A stretch of 19,045 bases of DNA from UBA2428 sp002343545 (GTDB lineage: Bacteria > Bdellovibrionota > UBA2428): assembly GCA_937952285.1 (NCBI GenBank), contig CALFZE010000011.1, positions 1 to 19,045 of the forward strand, in the 5' to 3' direction. The position numbers and the translations under genes were made by a program. The notes beneath the pieces were generated by a model, which had not been told where the DNA came from, searched no databases, and worked only from the letters and a program-made list of their open reading frames with translations. Shown here in pieces: positions 7,634 to 14,375 of this stretch; within the stretch, counting starts at the first letter, position 1, and every line of letters starts with the position of its first letter.

Positions 7634-9730
7634 CTAGTGAAGAATATCACGGCCCGCCTGGGGGGCGCCTCCGGATGCCGCACCCGGGCAAAAGGCGGCC
7701 AGGCGGCCGAGCGAGACGCCGCCGCCCTTCTCGATCTCGCGGCAGAGCTGGAAGACGCTCGTGAGCTTGATCTGGTAGCCCATGCGACCGGGGAACTCGG
7801 GGTCATGGGCGCGGACGTTCCAGTCCGACTGGAAGCTATCGTCGCTCGTCGGATCCACCGCCGGGTTCCACGAGCTTCGGAGCACCTTGCGGTCCGCGAA
7901 AAAGACGGGGCGCTCGGGGCTCATCCCGAAGAGAGTGTTGAACCCTTCGCCGAGGGCCGTCGTGAAGTGACTCGCCGGCGTGTACTCATCGGATCTTTCC
8001 GGGGAATAGATCGGGGGATTCCTAGGAGAAACCGCGATGCCGACCTCTTTCGGAAAACTGACGAGGCCGCCGACCTGCGGGTAGTTGTACGACCGGGTTT
8101 CGGGATAAGGGTAACTATTGAAAAAGAGCGCTTCGTAAAGCGTCGGGGCGAGAGCGTAACAAAGGAACGGGTAGCCCGAGGAGCTATAGCTCACCGAGCA
8201 TTCCGTCGTATTGATCGAGCGTGGCTGGACGACGTTGACGCCGTTTCGCTTGGCCGGCCCTAAAGCTCGATAGAGCGCATCGAGAATGAGGCGGTGACCG
8301 AGCCCGCTGCGCGCGTCGCCCGTTGAAACGTCGCCGGGATAGAAACTCATCGTGACCTCGCCGCCCGTGACCGACTCGCTCGGGAAAGACGGAACGCCGC
8401 CGAGCTCGCCGCTGACCTGCTGGACGGGCGGACCGATGCGGCTGCCGAAGGGCTTGGCCGCGCCGATCGCCGAAAGGCTTGGGGTGAGGCCCTGCGGCCA
8501 AAAGAGAAGCTTGGGCGAGGGGACGGTGACCCGCAGAACGACGCCGAAGGGCACCTTGACGGCGCGTCCCTCGGGATCGCTCGCGTTGGGGCTGATGCGG
8601 CTGCGACCGATGCCCATGAAGGCAGGCTGCTGGTAGGTCCCTAGCAAACCGGCCGCGGCGGCGCGGGCCATGACCTGGGAGCGTCCCGTCGTGGCCGTGT
8701 TCAAGACGCTCGCGCGACAACCCTTACCGCTCCAGGAGAAGTCGATGAACTCGACGTCGAGGCCCACGCGCGCGGCCTCGAAGTAACGGGCGAAGTCCTG
8801 GTTGGGGGTGCCCGCCATGACATCCGTGATGATGTCGGAGCCGCCGCTCGAATAGAAGGAGCGGGTTTCGCGGGGGTTGAGCCATTCGACGACGAGGCCG
8901 CTCCCATTTTCGGGCCGCAGCGCGCCGATGAGGTTGCCGACGAGGGTTTGGTACATGGCCGAATGAACGGCGCCCGTCGTGCCGGCGTCGAAGGCCGCGA
9001 CGTCGTCGCCGAATTCTTCTTTGAAGGCCCCGAGCAGCTGAAGCATCTGCTCCATCTGAAAGCGTTGCTGCTGCTTGAAGAGGTCGAGCGCGTAGACGTA
9101 GTAGCCTTGGTTGACGGCGGCGGCTTCGCGACAGAGTTTTTCCTGCTCGCCCCGCAAGCCCACGATCGCTTGCGCGATCGCGACGAGGCCCGGGCTGATG
9201 ATGGGCCCGAAGTAGGGTTCGATGGGGCGGATCGTCTTACCTTTGCCCACGGCGTTCTGGCACATGTCCGTCGTCGAATCGGAAGCCCGCGTGGAGGCCG
9301 GAATGAAACGAGATCCCATGCGCGTGGGGTCGTAGCCGAAAGCTTGGCGACAGATGCCGTAGACGATGCCTTGGGTGCTCTTACCGATGCGGTCGAAGGG
9401 GCCCGACCGCGGCCCCGTGGCGGCCGTGACGAGGCCTTGATTGAAGCGGCTCGAAGTCACGTAGAGATCGTAGAGCATGGCCTTGTAGTTCTGCCGCAAA
9501 CGGTAGTTCACGAGGGCGACGTGGTTGAGGTAACGCGCTTGGTAGGAAGCCCCGACCATCGCGGCGAGATCGACCGAGTTCTGAAGACTCACGCGGGCCT
9601 GAACGAGATGCCCCACCGCGACGACCATGCCGAAGAGGACGACGAGCGTCGTCGACAACAGCATCATGAGGATGAGGATCTGGCCCCGCGCCCGATCACG
9701 TCGCGCGGGAACTTTGGGTTGGGCTTTCAT
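7634..9730 (-). CDS. TadE/TadG-like Flp pilus assembly protein
   Basis: A 698-residue, membrane-anchored envelope protein. The basic N-terminus (PARRDRARGQ) precedes one membrane helix (about 17-40, ILILMMLLSTTLVVLFGMVVAV), then VQARVSLQNSVDLAAMVGAS. This GQ-TM-R-LQ-AxDxAAxxGA layout is that of the Tad-like pilus assembly N-terminal domain. The rest is a large extracytoplasmic region rich in Gly, Ser, Tyr and Pro with several cysteines and an AAKPFGSRIGP motif I associate with such proteins; no metal-binding von Willebrand motif was recognised. Start choice is uncertain: ATG at 9730 has a poor Shine-Dalgarno, while an in-frame TTG at 9754 (8 residues longer) has AAAGG about 7 nt upstream. It is probably co-transcribed with the following diguanylate cyclase. 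No other tad genes are in the window. Confidence 0.78.
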   Translation of the reverse strand: MKAQPKVPARRDRARGQILILMMLLSTTLVVLFGMVVAVGHLVQARVSLQNSVDLAAMVGASYQARYLNHVALVNYRLRQNYKAMLYDLYVTSSRFNQGLVTAATGPRSGPFDRIGKSTQGIVYGICRQAFGYDPTRMGSRFIPASTRASDSTTDMCQNAVGKGKTIRPIEPYFGPIISPGLVAIAQAIVGLRGEQEKLCREAAAVNQGYYVYALDLFKQQQRFQMEQMLQLLGAFKEEFGDDVAAFDAGTTGAVHSAMYQTLVGNLIGALRPENGSGLVVEWLNPRETRSFYSSGGSDIITDVMAGTPNQDFARYFEAARVGLDVEFIDFSWSGKGCRASVLNTATTGRSQVMARAAAAGLLGTYQQPAFMGIGRSRISPNASDPEGRAVKVPFGVVLRVTVPSPKLLFWPQGLTPSLSAIGAAKPFGSRIGPPVQQVSGELGGVPSFPSESVTGGEVTMSFYPGDVSTGDARSGLGHRLILDALYRALGPAKRNGVNVVQPRSINTTECSVSYSSSGYPFLCYALAPTLYEALFFNSYPYPETRSYNYPQVGGLVSFPKEVGIAVSPRNPPIYSPERSDEYTPASHFTTALGEGFNTLFGMSPERPVFFADRKVLRSSWNPAVDPTSDDSFQSDWNVRAHDPEFPGRMGYQIKLTSVFQLCREIEKGGGVSLGRLAAFCPGAASGGAPQAGRDILH

Positions 9731-9787
9731 AGGCTCGAGGACTTTTCGGCGCAAAGACGCGCCTTTATGAGTCCCCGAGCCCCATCA

Positions 9788-9808
9788 TTGCGCCGCGTGG
9801 CGGCGCAA
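9788..9808. terminator. Perfect 9-bp hairpin downstream of the catalase-like lipoprotein gene
   Basis: TTGCGCCGC (9788-9796), loop GTG, GCGGCGCAA (9800-9808), an uninterrupted 9-bp stem with a 3-nt loop. It lies 22 nt past the stop of the catalase-like gene in the minus direction and before the Tad-like gene start. No T-tract follows on either strand, so intrinsic termination is uncertain. It may be an mRNA 3'-end stabiliser or a pause/Rho-linked terminator separating the two operons. The symmetry could also be a protein-binding operator. Confidence 0.45.
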
Positions 9809-9830
9809 CCCAGTTAAGACTCGATGAAGA

Positions 9831-11165
9831 TCAGCGGCCGGCGCTCGGATCGATGGGTTTTTGGCCGAGGTTCTTTTGACGGAGGCTGCGGCTGAAGGCG
9901 TAGACCTCGTTGCGGGCCCGCATCGTTTCGCCCAAGGGACGGTGCGCCGCGATTCCGTTGAAGGGGTTGAAGGCGAGGTTCTCGCAGAAGGCGAGGCGTT
10001 CCTTGCTCAGGAAATCCTGGCCCTTCGGGATGCGGATCAACGCGATGGCCTTCGACGGCGTTTCGGCTTCGGTCCACTCGATGAAGGCGTCTTCGATGGG
10101 TTGGCGGGCGGCGTCCCGCTGGACCTGGACGCTGAACTTGAAGCAGAGGTCGTCCTCGGCGACCAGGCCCTTGAGGTCGGCGACCAAGTAGGAGTCCTCG
10201 AGCTGCTTCTTTTTGCCCGGATGGCGCTCCTTCGCGAGGCGCGGCGGCAAGGGAGCGTTCACGCCTTCGCACGACGAGGGGGAGACGTTGAACTTGACCG
10301 CGGGCGAGGCGAGCGCCGGCTCGTGCTCATCGAAGCCGAGGGCGATCGCGCCGCCACTCCAGTAGGTTTCCTTGGCGAGGCTGTCGATCTTACGGGACGA
10401 CTCCTTCGTGAGCGTGACGAACTCCTCGAAGCGACGGCCGGCCACGAAGAACTTGACTTGGTCTTTGGGACCGCTGACGGAAGCTTCGGCGAACTGGACG
10501 AACTCCTCGGGCGTGTGGGTCGTCGGCTTGACCTTGTTCGTCATGAGGAAGTCTTGGGTCGAGCGCTCGACGCCCGGCACTTCGGTCGGGGCGAGGTGAA
10601 GACGGTCGCCCTCGACGCCCATGACCTTGATGCCGAGGCCGCGGACGTCGAGCTTGGCGTCCGCGTGGATGGTGCCGGTGCCGTTCGAGAAGCGGGTCCA
10701 GGCTTCGTAAACGCGACCCGGCTCGAAGATGCCGTGGCTAAGCTCTTCCGGGATGTCTTCGAGGACGGTGAAAGTCGCCTGCAGGCAACCGTGCGCCTTG
10801 GCGTGGAAGCCGCGACGAATGGATTTGCCGAAGGCGTCGTGGCCACGGTGATCCTTGCCCAACGCCATGTGCTTGTCCTGGACCGCGTTGATCCGGCGGC
10901 CCATGTCTTCGAAGCGCAGTTTCTCGTCGGGCGCGACGCATTCCTCGCCGAGGCGAAGATCGCGTCCGTAGGGCGCGCAATAGGCGAGACTGCGCTTTTC
11001 CTTGCGGCCGAAGCTCGAAGGCTCGCGGCCGGAATCTTCCGAAGACGCGTCCGCGTATCCCGAAGGCGTCCCGCGCAGCGCCGGCGAAGAGTTGGAGCAG
11101 GCGGCGAGCAAGAAGGCGCCGGCCGTCACGGAGAAGCGGTTCATGGGAAGGTGGAATTTTTTCAT
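9831..11165 (-). CDS. Catalase-like (haem-binding fold) lipoprotein
   Basis: 444 residues. N-terminus: a signal with lipobox LLAAC (19-23, lipidated C23), so an envelope-anchored lipoprotein is predicted. The mature protein has the catalase-superfamily plan: FHAKAHGCLQATF (120-132) with H121 at the distal-histidine position; TRFSNGTG then DVRGLGIKVMGVEG (173-186), equivalent to the catalase DxRGFAxKFYTxEG segment; DFLMTN; and near the C-terminus NPFNGIAAHRPLG followed by R418-x-x-x-Y422, the spacing of the proximal haem-ligand tyrosine in catalases. It is closer to short catalase-related proteins than to true catalases, so H2O2 dismutation should not be assumed; peroxidase or fatty-acid hydroperoxide chemistry is possible. 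GGAGC precedes the ATG by about 5 nt, and the ATG overlaps the upstream gene's TGA by 4 nt. Confidence 0.85.
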   Translation of the reverse strand: MKKFHLPMNRFSVTAGAFLLAACSNSSPALRGTPSGYADASSEDSGREPSSFGRKEKRSLAYCAPYGRDLRLGEECVAPDEKLRFEDMGRRINAVQDKHMALGKDHRGHDAFGKSIRRGFHAKAHGCLQATFTVLEDIPEELSHGIFEPGRVYEAWTRFSNGTGTIHADAKLDVRGLGIKVMGVEGDRLHLAPTEVPGVERSTQDFLMTNKVKPTTHTPEEFVQFAEASVSGPKDQVKFFVAGRRFEEFVTLTKESSRKIDSLAKETYWSGGAIALGFDEHEPALASPAVKFNVSPSSCEGVNAPLPPRLAKERHPGKKKQLEDSYLVADLKGLVAEDDLCFKFSVQVQRDAARQPIEDAFIEWTEAETPSKAIALIRIPKGQDFLSKERLAFCENLAFNPFNGIAAHRPLGETMRARNEVYAFSRSLRQKNLGQKPIDPSAGR

Positions 11166-12187
11166 CGTTGCTCCGTGGGTTCGTCGATCGTTTGGTGCCG
11201 GAAGAAGAGGGACGTGTCGCCGTACTCCGAGCTCACGAAAGGAGAGCGGAGGACGAGGTCGCCGATGCGGACCGACTCCGCTTCGAGCCGGGGCCGATCG
11301 GCCTCGGTGTAGCGGTCGGGGTTGAAGCCGCGGGGATGCGCGACGACCGCGCGGATCTCGTAGAGCACGGTGCCGGCCTTGAGGCTTTCGAAGTCGTCGC
11401 GGACGTCATGCGCGGCGGAGTCGAAGCGACCGCGCAGTTTGGGAACCAGGAAAAGCTGGGGCGGAAAGCGGGGCGCGTCGATCGCGCGGCCATCCTCGCC
11501 AAAGGCGGCGAGATCACGGATGGCGAGCGTCTCCGGATAGCCGGAGACGCGGCGGAAGGCCCAGTGGACGAGCTTCGCGCCGGTGTCGTCCCACGGAGGA
11601 ACGACGTTCGAGAGCGAGCTGCGGAAGAAGTCGTAGTCCTGCCCTTGCGGCTGGAGGGACGACAGGAAGGAGACGTTCGCGCTGGGGTGACCGTCGCGGA
11701 AAAGTTTGAGGGCCGCGCCGGGCGCGACGCCGCGCTCGGTCGGATCGTAGGTCAAGGAGAGACGCAACAATCCGCAACGGGCGCCCCGCAGGAGCCCCGA
11801 ATAGGCGGCGGCCCCCGGATCCTCGACCCACTCCACCTTGGCCACGCTTCCCCGCGCGTGGATGTACTTCACCCACCCGCGCGGCGCGACGTCCGAGACG
11901 AAGCGGACTTTCTTGCGGAAGCCCTGGGTTTTCATCTTGAGCAGCTCGACCGCGCCGAAGGAAGGGATCGGCGGCCGCGTGGCGTGGCGACTGCGCTCGA
12001 TCTCGCCCCAGAGCATGGCCTGCTTCTCGCAGCCCGAGCGCGCTTCGTACTCGGCCATCGACTCATTCGCGCTGACTCGCGAGGGCTCACGATCGAAGGC
12101 GTCGCCGGGTCCCACGCAAAGGATCGCGAATCCCGACGCTCCCGCCAGGGCGACGAAGGCGCCGATGCGAAGGCGACGCGAAGGCAT
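11162..12187 (-). CDS. Exported protein with divergent catalase-like motifs, function unknown
   Basis: 341 residues with an N-terminal signal peptide (basic MPSRRLRIG, hydrophobic FVALAGASGFAILCV; a non-canonical C24 makes a lipoprotein unlikely but possible). I see a weak catalase-like pattern: WVKYIHARGSVAKVEW (105-120, H110) resembles the catalase distal motif RVVHAKGxGAFG. AYSGLLRGARCGLLRLS is followed by APGAALKLFRDGHPSANVSF (155-174, N171), resembling RGFAxKFYTxxGNxDLVGNNxPVFF. No clear RxxxY proximal-ligand motif is visible near the C-terminus (EYGDTSLFFRHQTID), so haem binding is uncertain. It is coupled on both sides: its ATG overlaps the microprotein's TGA (TGATG) and its own TGA overlaps the next ATG (ATGA). 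Family membership is an inference from motif order; the gene itself is well supported. Confidence 0.75.
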   Translation of the reverse strand: MPSRRLRIGAFVALAGASGFAILCVGPGDAFDREPSRVSANESMAEYEARSGCEKQAMLWGEIERSRHATRPPIPSFGAVELLKMKTQGFRKKVRFVSDVAPRGWVKYIHARGSVAKVEWVEDPGAAAYSGLLRGARCGLLRLSLTYDPTERGVAPGAALKLFRDGHPSANVSFLSSLQPQGQDYDFFRSSLSNVVPPWDDTGAKLVHWAFRRVSGYPETLAIRDLAAFGEDGRAIDAPRFPPQLFLVPKLRGRFDSAAHDVRDDFESLKAGTVLYEIRAVVAHPRGFNPDRYTEADRPRLEAESVRIGDLVLRSPFVSSEYGDTSLFFRHQTIDEPTEQR

Positions 12188-12288
12188 CAGCGGCCCCCGC
12201 CGAGCGACGCGCCGAAACGGAGCGCGCGAGTCGTCACGAAGAGCGCGAGCGCTCCGGTCGCCGCCGCGGCCATCTCTCTCAACCCCAT
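12187..12288 (-). CDS. 33-residue membrane microprotein
   Basis: A short ORF between two secreted-protein genes. The ATG at 12288 is preceded by AGAGGGG, about 8 nt upstream and overlapping the previous gene's stop, one of the better Shine-Dalgarno matches in the window. The product (begins MGLREMAAAATGALALF) has a single hydrophobic, Ala-rich stretch (about 6-21) followed by basic residues and a Gly-rich end. Its TGA overlaps the next ATG as TGATG. RBS quality, exact coupling on the 3' side and filling of an otherwise empty 114-nt gap support translation. It may be a small membrane partner of its neighbours, or a leader whose translation feeds the downstream gene. A longer in-frame ORF starting upstream overlaps the previous gene and is probably spurious. 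Confidence 0.5.
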   Translation of the reverse strand: MGLREMAAAATGALALFVTTRALRFGASLGGGR

Positions 12289-12301
12289 GATTCCGTCCCC
12301 T

Positions 12302-12955
12302 CTAAAGCGAGTTTGCGTCCTTGAACTTGAGCGCGAAGTAGACCCAGAACTTGCCCTCGATCCACGCGCGGCCGAGGTAGAGATTCGAATACTTCTTCGG
12401 CCAGACCTGGCGGATCTCGTCGCGGATTCCGCGCGCCATCGGCACGTCCGAGGTTCCGTAGTCGAGGATGACCGAAGGGCGGCCATCGAAGCCGACCGTT
12501 TGGATGTCGTAGAGACGTAAAGCGGAAGGCCCCTTGCTCTGCCCTTCGAGGCCCAACACTTTGCGCGTGTCGCCCTTGTAGACGTTCGCTTTGACGAGGC
12601 CCAGGCCGAGCACGCGATTGTTGAGCCAGGCGCGCTTGGGATCGCGGCTATCCGGAAAGATATTCTTTCCGCGCCAAAAGAGGGTCGCGAAGGAATTCAG
12701 CGCTTGGGAACTGTCATCGAGCAAGGGGAAGCCCACGCCCTGGCCGAGCGGGATGTGCTTGGCTTCGCCCGACAGGAAAAGCGCGTCGAGCTCGTGCGCC
12801 TTCAGCGTGCGGAGCTCGTTGAACCACGGGTCGTTGGCGTAGGAATCGAAGTGCGCGGGAACGCGGGCTTCGCCACCCGGCGGAGTCGAGGCCACCCCCG
12901 TCGCCAACGCGCCCGTCGAGAGAAGACCAAGAAGACCGAGTCGGCGCCAATGCAT
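12302..12955 (-). CDS. Conserved secreted protein, function unknown
   Basis: 217 residues, first gene of the exported-protein cluster. Signal peptide at 1-22 (MHWRRLGLLGLLSTGALATGVAS) with probable cleavage near VAS. The mature part contains SFATLFWRGKNIF (88-100), NNRVLGLGLVKANVYKG (112-128), SVILDYGTSD (161-170), GIRDEIRQV (176-184) and a final YLGRAWIEGKFWVYFALKF (193-211). I recall the WxGK, RVL, LDY, RDEIR, LYLG and FALxF series from uncharacterised bacterial proteins, but know no function; a small ligand-binding barrel is only a guess. The ATG at 12955 is preceded by AAGGGGGG ending 7 nt upstream, and that sequence is the 3' arm of a strong hairpin (12963-12989). The following microprotein starts 13 nt after this stop. 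Confidence 0.78.
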   Translation of the reverse strand: MHWRRLGLLGLLSTGALATGVASTPPGGEARVPAHFDSYANDPWFNELRTLKAHELDALFLSGEAKHIPLGQGVGFPLLDDSSQALNSFATLFWRGKNIFPDSRDPKRAWLNNRVLGLGLVKANVYKGDTRKVLGLEGQSKGPSALRLYDIQTVGFDGRPSVILDYGTSDVPMARGIRDEIRQVWPKKYSNLYLGRAWIEGKFWVYFALKFKDANSL

Positions 12956-12962
12956 CGCAATT

Positions 12963-12989
12963 CCCCCCTTCTGAATCGTAGAAGGGGGG
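12963..12989 (-). promoter_or_regulatory. Leader hairpin sequestering the ribosome-binding site
   Basis: On the minus strand the arm CCCCCCTTCT (12989-12980), a 7-nt loop ACGATTC and the arm AGAAGGGGGG (12972-12963) form a perfect 10-bp stem. The 3' arm contains the AAGGGGGG ribosome-binding site of the 217-residue secreted protein and ends 7 nt before its ATG. In mRNA the site would be base-paired, so translation of the first gene should be low unless the stem is opened. It also lies about 60 nt past the pgi stop and could end pgi transcripts, but no T-tract follows. Confidence 0.5.
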
Positions 12990-13048
12990 GAGCGATAAGC
13001 GCCATGACAAAACCTTGACCGCGCGCGAATCGAGCGGCGGAAGCCGGC

Positions 13049-14350
13049 CTAAACGGAACACCCCAAGAGGCCGGGGAGGAGTTTTTTGCCGAGCTCGACC
13101 CCAGGCTGATCGAAAGGATTCACCTCGAGGTGAACGGCCGACCAGACGGTGAGATCCATATAGAAGGCGAAGAGGGCGCCGAGCGTCGCCGGGGTCAAGG
13201 ACTCGAGCTTGAGCTCGTAGTGGGGACGTCCGAGCTCCGCAAAAACCTTGGCCGTCGCCGTCAATTCCGCGTTCAAGACTTCACCGAAGGAGCGCCCCGT
13301 GGCGTAGCTCAAAGCGGCAAACTCGACCGGCATCTTCGGAACGACGGGAGCCCGCCCGCCCACGACCGGCCATTCCTCGACGCGAAGAAAACCCGTGACG
13401 AGATTGCGGCGGCCTTCGACGAGCAGCTGGAGGAGCGAATGTTGATCCGTTGCGCCGAGGGCCGCGACCGGAACCTGGCCGACCGCTCCGCCGGAGGGTC
13501 GGATCTTGCCGAGGCTTTCGCCCCAGAGTTGAACGAACCAATCGCCGAGATCGCGAAGTTTCGTGGCGTAGGGCATGCAAACGTGGCCGAAGCAGCCACC
13601 TTCCTCGAGCTGCACCAGACGAGCCGCGAGGCCCGCGACGACGTCGTTCGGAATGACCCGGCCTTCGAACTGTTTGACGGCGCCGTCTACGAGCGCTTCG
13701 ACGTCGAGGCCCGCGAAGGCCAACGGCAGCAGGCCCACGGGGGTCAAAACGCTGAAGCGGCCGCCGACGTCGGAGGGCACTTCGAGCGTCGGCACGCCGG
13801 ACGACACCGCCCAGGCGCGCAGCGCACCCTTCTTGGGATCCGTGATCGCGACGAAGTGCTTGTCGATATCGAGATTGGCCTGACGAAGGCGCTCGAGGAT
13901 GAGGCTCATCTGCGACATCGTCTCGATGGTGCCACCGGACTTCGAGATCACGACGAAGCAAGTTTTGGCCGGATCGATCTGCGCCCAAATCCCTTCGAAG
14001 TCGAGGGGATCGAGGTTTTCCGCGACCAGCACCTTGCGCTGCTCCGCTGGCGCTACGCCCCAGAGCAGGGCCGAGAGGCCCGTCTTCGCGCCGAGCGCGG
14101 AACCGCCGATGCCGAGAACGACCATCGCTTCGAAGCGCTCGCGCAACTGCTGCGCGAGCAGCTTGGCCGGCCCGAGGCCCTCGCGCGCCAAGATCTGGCG
14201 GCGGTAGCCGGAGTGAATGGCACCTTGGGGCTGCGTCGCCGTCCATGCCGCGAAGGCCGCGCTTTGCGCTTCGGTCGGCCGCGTGTCCCGCACGGGGAAG
14301 TGCATGGCGACACCCGCGCCTTTGAGTCCGCTCTCGTCGATCTTCAACAT
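13049..14350 (-). CDS. pgi: Glucose-6-phosphate isomerase
   Basis: Interconverts glucose-6-phosphate and fructose-6-phosphate in glycolysis and gluconeogenesis. 433 residues, the short form seen in Bacillus-type enzymes rather than the roughly 550-residue E. coli form. Visible: VLGIGGSALGAK (78-89); the phosphate-binding SKSGGTIETM (136-145); family signature SDVGGRFSVLTPVG (193-206); QLWGESLGK (274-282) with catalytic E278; TDQHSLLQLLVEGRR with H304; and NPFDQPGVELGKK (411-423) with the active-site lysine (K422). ATG 14350 has GGAGA about 6 nt upstream; an in-frame extension to 14410 overlaps the upstream gene and is not supported. It starts 25 nt after the isovaleryl-CoA dehydrogenase stop on the same strand, so co-transcription is likely though the pathways differ. 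Confidence 0.96.
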   Translation of the reverse strand: MLKIDESGLKGAGVAMHFPVRDTRPTEAQSAAFAAWTATQPQGAIHSGYRRQILAREGLGPAKLLAQQLRERFEAMVVLGIGGSALGAKTGLSALLWGVAPAEQRKVLVAENLDPLDFEGIWAQIDPAKTCFVVISKSGGTIETMSQMSLILERLRQANLDIDKHFVAITDPKKGALRAWAVSSGVPTLEVPSDVGGRFSVLTPVGLLPLAFAGLDVEALVDGAVKQFEGRVIPNDVVAGLAARLVQLEEGGCFGHVCMPYATKLRDLGDWFVQLWGESLGKIRPSGGAVGQVPVAALGATDQHSLLQLLVEGRRNLVTGFLRVEEWPVVGGRAPVVPKMPVEFAALSYATGRSFGEVLNAELTATAKVFAELGRPHYELKLESLTPATLGALFAFYMDLTVWSAVHLEVNPFDQPGVELGKKLLPGLLGCSV

Positions 14351-14375
14351 CGTCGTTCTCCGTTCTTCTTCGGGC

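Noticed and set aside
7634..9730. von Willebrand factor A domain in the Tad-like protein, as in some TadG proteins
   Set aside because: I could not find a DxSxS metal-binding motif or the expected strand pattern, so only the N-terminal Tad-type segment is claimed.
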